This document shows positions 58,306 through 64,000 of a DNA stretch of 64,000 nt, piece by piece; within the stretch, counting starts at the first letter, position 1; every line of letters begins with the position of its first letter. The notes under the pieces are model-generated. The model saw only the letters and a list, made by a program, of their open reading frames with translations, made no database searches and had not been told where the DNA came from. Origin of the DNA: Diplonema japonicum. Lineage: Eukaryota > Euglenozoa > Diplonemea > Diplonemida > Diplonemidae. Location: the NCBI GenBank assembly GCA_964019335.1, contig OZ025708.1:62001-126000 (forward strand). Direction: 5' to 3'. A program made the position numbers and the translations under genes.

Positions 58306-61300
58306 TCAAACAAAGGCAACCTCAAGGGAGGGGTTGGGGGCGTCGCTTTCATGGACCTTCTCGGGCCCCAGTTCGTTCATGTTGCTTGCAAAGAACTCTG
58401 TCATATACATCTTTCCTTTCTTTTTTCGCGCGCAGACCAGAAGCACTATAGCGGCGATCAAGGCCAAACCACCCACAGCAGCGACAATAGGGATCCACAA
58501 GGCGGTCCCACTAGACCCACTACTAGGAGCAGCAGCCATAGTGCAATTCACCACCTGTGAACCAGCAGCAGATCTCCTGTCGCTGCAGACACATGTGTAG
58601 TCATTCAGCACAGTCAGGCCTGTACCGTCCATGCAATCCTGGTCACCACATACACCCCCACCGCATTCTGTTGGTACTTCAGTCCCGTTTGCATAGGTAG
58701 GCGCAGGTGTTACCAAAGCTCGTGGTTTGCAGTCAGCAGCGCTTCCCTCATTGCTGCCATATGTGTCGCCAATGCATGTGCACACGAAGTCTTGAGTAGA
58801 ACTCGGTGCGGTATCGGGGTCGCTGCAGGTCTGAGTGAGCACAGGACATGGAGCAAGACTGTTCCCCCTTGGCTTGCATTCATCGTACACACATGTGGTA
58901 GGACCACCCACTGTCATCCCTTCACCAACACTGCAGGTGCACACAAAGTCACCAGCGTTGTTGACATCAGGGTCGCTGCACACTTGGTACTGACCGCATG
59001 GGCTGCTAGTACATTCACCAACTTTTTCACACTCGGCAGGCCCACCGACTTTCGAGACACCGTTCGGGCACGTGCACACGAAGTCGTTCAGGCTATCAGC
59101 CGAGGGGTTGGGGTCGTTGCAGGTCTCTACAACTTCCGGGTGTCCCGCCCAGTCGCAAGGGTTGCCTATATTGCCGACTTTGCATTCGTCGCACACTGCA
59201 ACAGGTGCACCAATGTTATGTTCTAACCCGAAGGGGCAGCTGCACTCAAAGTTGCCAGTCTTCATTGTGTCGGAGTCTTTGCACCCCTGTCCAGGGCCGC
59301 ACGGACTCGCCGTGCACTCATCTGCACCGCAGTTAGGCACTGCCTGCCCAATCGCCTTTGCATTTGTTGAAGTGCAGGTGCAGGTGAAGTCGTTTTTGCT
59401 TGCGAAAGTTGTATTTGGATCGTTGCAAGTCTGCCCGCTGCTGCAAGGGTTGACTGTGCACTCATCCTTGGTACATCTTGCTGGACCATCAGTCTGGACA
59501 ATGGTCATATCATTATCACAAGTGCAGGTGAAGTCGTGCTGGCTGTTCTTCGCCGGGTTGGGGTCATTGCATGTCTGGCCAGTGCCACAGGGAGCAGGTG
59601 TGGCGGCACACTCGTCGATCTCACAAGTGGCGGCGGTACCAGTGGCAACGACACCGTTGGTGCAAGTGCAGGTGAAGTCACCAGTGGAAGTGGTAGCGGT
59701 GGCGGGGTCGTTGCAGGTCTGACCAGTGCCACAGGGCATCGCATTGCACTCGTCCAGCAAGCACGTCGCCGCACTACCTGTCATCATCCCTGACTTGGGA
59801 GCCGTGCAGGTGCACACGAAGTCGTTCATCACTGCCACTGAGGTGTCGGGGTCGTTGCAGGTCTGCCCCGCCCCGCATGGACTGGCGTCGCATTCGTCCG
59901 TGGTGCAGGTGGCTGCCATCCCAGTTGCAGAGCCCGTCCCTGTCGTGCAGGAGCAGATGAAGTCGTTCGCCGGTGCCGATGCTTGGTCGGGGTCCACGCA
60001 GCTCTGACCCGTCGCACACGGGTTCGGCATGCACTCGTCGTTCGAACCCATGCTGCACATGGCAGGGCCGCCCACGTTGGTCGTCGCCATGTTCGGTGCG
60101 GGGCACGTGCACACGAAGTCCCCAGTTTTCGCAGCCGAGGTTTGCGGGTCGTTGCAGGTCTGCGTCATACCGCACGGTGTCGTGCTGCACTCGTCGTTCA
60201 CGCAAATGGCAGGACCGTCAGTCTTCACAATGGTCATGTCGTTGTCACAAGTGCAAGTGAAATCGTTAACACTGCTTTTAGCAGGATTGGGATCGCTGCA
60301 GGTCTGACCAGTACCACAGGGACCACTCCCACACTCATCATCTAAGCAGGTAGCAGGGCCACCAGTTGTCACAACACCGTTGGTACAGGTGCAAGTGTAG
60401 TCACTTGTAGATGAAGGCGAAGTGTTGGGGTCGTTGCAGGTCTGACCAGTACCACAGGGGGTGGTGGTGCACTCATCCTTGGTGCAGGTGGCAGGACCAT
60501 CAATCTTCACAATTGTCATGTCACTGTCACAAGTGCAGGTGAAGTCGTGGGACACGCTCGCCTTGGTGTCAGGGTCATTGCAGGTCTGTCCGGTGCCGCA
60601 GGGGGCAGGTGTGGCGGCGCACTCATCGATGACACAGGTGGGCTGTGCACCGGTGGCCGTGGTGGCGGAGTCGGCAGTGCAAGTGCACACGTAATTGTTA
60701 GGGGCGGTCTGGTCAGCGTCGTTGCACGACTGGTCACTGCCACAGGGGGCAGGTGTGGCCGCGCACTCATCGGTCATCGAGGGGCCACTCGTGCAGCCGG
60801 TGGCCGCTGTGTTGGGGCTCAGCACGTTTTGTGCATACTCCTTCCCTGCTCCCATGTACCCGAAGTTCCCAGCTGAGAAGTAATTGCACATCAGATACAC
60901 GTTGGTGAGACCACCTGATGCTGCCACATGGCACAGAGCACAGCCAATCTCAGTACTATCCTTCCACACAACTTGTGTCATGTGGCCTGTGGTGCCGGTG
61001 TTGGTGGCAGTACCGTAGTTCCAGCAGCCTTCCTCCTCGCAGAACCAAGCCTGGGTGCCGTCGGCAGGATCGTAATCGTGGAGCTCCTTGTTTCCGCCAA
61101 CCATTGCGATGTTCTCACCGTAGCGCTCACCGTTGTTGTCGGGGGGGTTGTTGTGGGTGAGCTGCTTTGTGCTGCAGGTGGTGGTGAAGCCAGTGCTGCT
61201 GATGGTGTACGCAGCGATTGCCTTCTTGTAGGTAAGGGGACAGGCACCGTGCTTGGCACGGTATTCATTGTGCTTGGCGAGAACGCTGTCTTCCTGCCAC

Positions 61301-61656
61301 TGAGCAAGATGGGAGTAACAAGGACTGCTGGTCTGCCCTGTGCAGGAACCGGTTTTTGGAGATGGGGGTGCGGCATTTGGATCGTAGGTACCAGGGGCGC
61401 AAGTGCATGCTGTGCACCCACCCATCCCTACCAGCTGAGGGCAGTCGTAGTTCGAAAGCAGGTCTTGACAGTTGTACATCCCAAACGTGTCAGTGCAGCT
61501 GCTTGCCTGCGGGCAGTATGCGAGTGTAGAGGTGCAGGCACCTAAGGTACGAGCAGCACGTGACCCGTCAAAGAAGTTCGACACCTCTTGTTTGCCAATT
61601 GTCAAGTTGTAGTGCGGGACTTGCCCAACTATGGTGAGGAGGAGCAAGGTATACAT
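58306..61656 (-). CDS. CAP-domain membrane protein with cysteine-rich repeats (1116 aa)
   Basis: Probably a surface protein. A short hydrophobic N-terminus (MYTLLLLTIVG) may act as signal peptide. A Cys-rich segment follows (40-115), then a CAP/SCP domain (about 121-272) with His129, YGEN (Glu181), GHMTQVVWKDS (224-234, His225) and YLMCNYFSAGNF (254-265), covering the CAP1 and CAP2 signatures and the His/Glu set. Residues about 295-1040 are some fifteen EGF-like repeats of 45-55 residues of the form DECxxxPCGTGQTCNDP...DFxCTC...GPATC. One membrane span (1052-1075) is followed by a basic stop-transfer (ARKKKGK) and a 41-residue tail. CAP proteins are secreted or surface proteins of varied function, and ligand binding is a guess. 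The pyrimidine-rich stretch at 61674-61710 (minus strand) may serve trans-splicing. Confidence 0.9.
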   Translation of the reverse strand: MYTLLLLTIVGQVPHYNLTIGKQEVSNFFDGSRAARTLGACTSTLAYCPQASSCTDTFGMYNCQDLLSNYDCPQLVGMGGCTACTCAPGTYDPNAAPPSPKTGSCTGQTSSPCYSHLAQWQEDSVLAKHNEYRAKHGACPLTYKKAIAAYTISSTGFTTTCSTKQLTHNNPPDNNGERYGENIAMVGGNKELHDYDPADGTQAWFCEEEGCWNYGTATNTGTTGHMTQVVWKDSTEIGCALCHVAASGGLTNVYLMCNYFSAGNFGYMGAGKEYAQNVLSPNTAATGCTSGPSMTDECAATPAPCGSDQSCNDADQTAPNNYVCTCTADSATTATGAQPTCVIDECAATPAPCGTGQTCNDPDTKASVSHDFTCTCDSDMTIVKIDGPATCTKDECTTTPCGTGQTCNDPNTSPSSTSDYTCTCTNGVVTTGGPATCLDDECGSGPCGTGQTCSDPNPAKSSVNDFTCTCDNDMTIVKTDGPAICVNDECSTTPCGMTQTCNDPQTSAAKTGDFVCTCPAPNMATTNVGGPAMCSMGSNDECMPNPCATGQSCVDPDQASAPANDFICSCTTGTGSATGMAATCTTDECDASPCGAGQTCNDPDTSVAVMNDFVCTCTAPKSGMMTGSAATCLLDECNAMPCGTGQTCNDPATATTSTGDFTCTCTNGVVATGTAATCEIDECAATPAPCGTGQTCNDPNPAKNSQHDFTCTCDNDMTIVQTDGPARCTKDECTVNPCSSGQTCNDPNTTFASKNDFTCTCTSTNAKAIGQAVPNCGADECTASPCGPGQGCKDSDTMKTGNFECSCPFGLEHNIGAPVAVCDECKVGNIGNPCDWAGHPEVVETCNDPNPSADSLNDFVCTCPNGVSKVGGPAECEKVGECTSSPCGQYQVCSDPDVNNAGDFVCTCSVGEGMTVGGPTTCVYDECKPRGNSLAPCPVLTQTCSDPDTAPSSTQDFVCTCIGDTYGSNEGSAADCKPRALVTPAPTYANGTEVPTECGGGVCGDQDCMDGTGLTVLNDYTCVCSDRRSAAGSQVVNCTMAAAPSSGSSGTALWIPIVAAVGGLALIAAIVLLVCARKKKGKMYMTEFFASNMNELGPEKVHESDAPNPSLEVAFV

Positions 61657-64000
61657 GTATACTATGGTGGGTGTTGTTCAAAAGAAAAAGAGAGGGGGGG
61701 GGGGGGGGGGGAACGGAAAACAGCTGAGAAAAAAAAGAGGGGAGGAGACCAGTGGGTTAAGGAAAGAAAGGGGAGAATGAGCAGCACCCAGAAGATAAAA
61801 AAAAAAAAAAAGAAGTGTTCAGGCGCGGCGAGTGTTTGTGCGAAATTGTGCAAACAAAAAAAAAAAAAAAAAAAACACACACGCACACAGACTTGACCTA
61901 TAACACAAGGGTGTACTGTGGCTCAATAATTGAAAGGGAGGAAAGGGGAGAAGTTTTTTTCTTTTTTTCCTTCTTTTTTTTTTTCTTTCGTTAAAAAAAA
62001 AAAAATCCTTTCACGTTGTAGTACATATTTTTTTCTTTCCCCCTCCCCCGTTCTTCAACAATGAGAAATAAAAAAAAGGGGGGCTGCCTTCCTCCCCCCC
62101 CCTTTTTTTTTCCTTCTTCCCTTTGATCCCCTCCCTCCTCAAGAGCTAGCTCGTGTGGGGGGAACAGAAGAAAAATATCAATTAAACGGCGACCAACTTT
62201 CTTTCTCCCAGAAATTCTTAGAAGAAATAATAAAAAAAAAAAAAAAAACGGAAAGATAAAAAAAGAATGCCAAAAGGGGGAGGGTATTTTTTTTTTTTTT
62301 TAACGATACGTATTCATGTGTGTTTGTAGGTGCAGGCTTACTGTTGGAACCTTGAGGTGGGAAAGGGAGTGTTCAAAAAAAATTTTTTTTTCTGCCAGTG
62401 TTCTTGTTCCTTTTGTGTTCTGCTGCAGTTCTCGGCTACGCCTTTGGGAAGTGGGGGGGGAAAAAAAAACTAAAAAAAAAAATAAATAAAAAGAAAAGCA
62501 AACCTTCTTTTTTTTTCTTCTTTTTGTTGATCTGCTGTTTAAAGAAGATAAAAGTAGGGCCGGGAAAAAAAAAAATATTTTTTCCCCCTCTTTTTTTTTT
62601 TTTTTTTTTTATGTCTTCCTTTTCTTTCATATTCGTGCACATTCAAGTGCACCCCCTGAGAGGGAGTATAAGGGTTTACCCGGTTAAAGAGGAAAAATTA
62701 AAATAAGCAAAAAAAAAAAGTGGACTTTAAGTTTATAAACCTAGAGTACTGCAAGGGCGACGGTTTGTAGTGTTCTTTTCTTCTTCTTCTTTTTTTTTCT
62801 CTTTTTTTTTTTTTTTTTGCGCTGATGAAGTTTTTTTTTTTTTTTTTTTTTTTGTTTTTATGACAATGGTTCCCAAGGTATTCTATAGATACTAGCGCAC
62901 AAAGGAAGAGGGAGGGGGAGGAGAAAAAGAAAAGATTTAAAAAGAAAAAAAGAAGAGAAAAAAAAAGAGGGAGGTGTTGGTTGGTTTAATAACATATATA
63001 TAGAGCAGAATCTTTTTTTTTCCCCACCTTCTTCTTTCTTCAAAAAAAAAATGCTGCCATGCCTTATATGATAACACGCACTATGAATGGGAATAGGGAC
63101 GTGGGTTGGGGCATATACTTTTTTTTTTGTTTTTGTTTGTTAATAGAATAAAAACTTTTCTTGTTGATTTTTTTTTCTTTGTTTTCTTGAACATCGATCC
63201 GGAGAGGGGGGGGGGGGCAATTTTCCCTTCTTTTTTTTTATCATCAAAAAATATAAAGGGTGCTGGGGGGTGGCAGTTTCAAGCCAGAAAAAAGAAAAAA
63301 AAGAAAAAAAAACAGTTTTGCAGGGGGTATTTTTTTCTCCCCCCCCCCCGTTTCTAAATCGCAGAAAGAGATAAAATGGGGCAGAAGGAGTATCTGCTTT
63401 CTGTTCGACAAACAAAAAAAATTGCACCTCTGCACCTCCAGAACCTCCGGAAACCGTGTTGAAGGTGGTGTTTTTCTTCTTTTTTTTTCCTTTTTTTTTC
63501 CTCTTCTATTCTTCTCTTGACTTTTTCTTTTTATTTCTTTCGCACCCCCCCTTGTTTTTTTCTTCTTTTTTTCCCCCCTGCTTCCTTTGCAATTGTAGCC
63601 TTGTTCAAACTACAAAGCTAAAGAACAAAAAAAAAAAGAACAAAAAGAAGAAAAAGGGTGGAGGATACAATAAATAGGGAAAATAAAAAAAAACGATTCT
63701 TTTGGGGAGGGGGAAAAAAATGGAGAGAGTAAAGGGAAAGGCAGTAGGTCCGGGAAGGGGGGGGGGGGATTTGGCAGATTTCTTATTTTTTCCCCCCTAG
63801 AAAAGGATGGGGGGGGGGGGAAAGAAAAGAAAAGAAAAAGAAAGAGAAAAAAAAAAAGACAATTTGGCATATAGAGTGAACGGACACATTATTTAGAGTC
63901 TTCAAATCAACCCTTTTTTTAAATTTCATTGACTTTCGTTGCCAATGTCAACCTCAACAGAAGAAAAAGAGAACCCAAGGAAAGAAAAAGAAGACTTGGA
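61657..64000. other. Long low-complexity region without recognised genes
   Basis: About 2.3 kb dominated by T, A, C/T and G homopolymers. All ORFs here are short and translate the runs (Phe, Lys, Pro). No tRNA fold or known small RNA was found by eye. It could be a strand-switch or inter-cluster region, since the gene cluster to the left starts here on the minus strand, but nothing directly shows this. Confidence 0.5.

Noticed and set aside
59072-59722. Plus-strand ORFs opposite the CAP/EGF gene (59.0-60.9 kb)
   Set aside because: They mirror the repetitive cysteine-rich repeats on the minus strand and have no domain of their own.
62398-63870. Several short ORFs of Phe, Lys or Pro runs at the right end
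   Set aside because: They translate homopolymers and lack any conserved pattern.

Overview
The window looks like nuclear DNA of a free-living protist, most likely a bodonid-type kinetoplastid. The triosephosphate isomerase near the right end strongly resembles the trypanosomatid enzyme. The host-type genes are intronless and all lie on the minus strand between about 51.4 and 61.7 kb, as in a directional gene cluster, and at least one has a pyrimidine tract plus AG just before its start, as expected for spliced-leader addition. Coding regions are GC-rich, while spacers are full of A, T and pyrimidine runs. This placement is an inference from one gene and the overall layout.

Positions 1-49,860 are almost entirely non-LTR retrotransposons (LINEs) of three families, named here F1, F2 and F3. 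F1 has three nearly identical full-length copies (about 87-7680 plus, 28921-36577 plus, 36781-44376 minus), each with an intact Ala/Glu/Lys-rich ORF1 and an intact 1382-residue ORF2 (endonuclease, reverse transcriptase, RNase H, zinc knuckle). It also has truncated copies at 18640, 26812 and 44441, and a 20-base stub at 44420. F2 has two long but damaged copies (11888-18635, 20040-26803) and a fragment (47587-48912 minus). F3 is seen only as 3' fragments (1-72, 10715-11890 minus, 49262-49860 minus).

Three tRNA genes are present: Cys(GCA), Tyr(GTA, with a 10-base intron) and Pro(CGG). Each full-length F1 copy ends its poly-A tail 4-7 bases upstream of one of these tRNA genes, in the same orientation as the tRNA. 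The Tyr site preserves a TCGTAAG target duplication and shows two successive insertions; the Pro site shows three. This looks like a LINE that targets tRNA genes.

Both main families carry a 2A-like NPGP motif at the start of ORF2. In F1, ORF1 and ORF2 are in the same frame, separated by one TGA and then 141 bases with no further stop, so stop-codon readthrough followed by 2A separation is a plausible expression route. In F2 the inter-ORF region has conserved inverted repeats that suggest a structured RNA.

Other accessory items are a minus-strand Ala/Glu-rich ORF (8764-10383) bracketed by 250-base direct repeats, a 1238-base insertion with a 13-base target duplication carrying an unknown ORF (45827-47064), and a palindrome-rich foldback region (50425-50985).

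The right part (51.4-64 kb) holds a leucine-rich-repeat protein with a ubiquitin-like N-terminus, a truncated duplicate of it, a frameshifted ankyrin-repeat gene, triosephosphate isomerase, and a large CAP-domain membrane protein with cysteine-rich repeats. It ends in 2.3 kb of low-complexity DNA.
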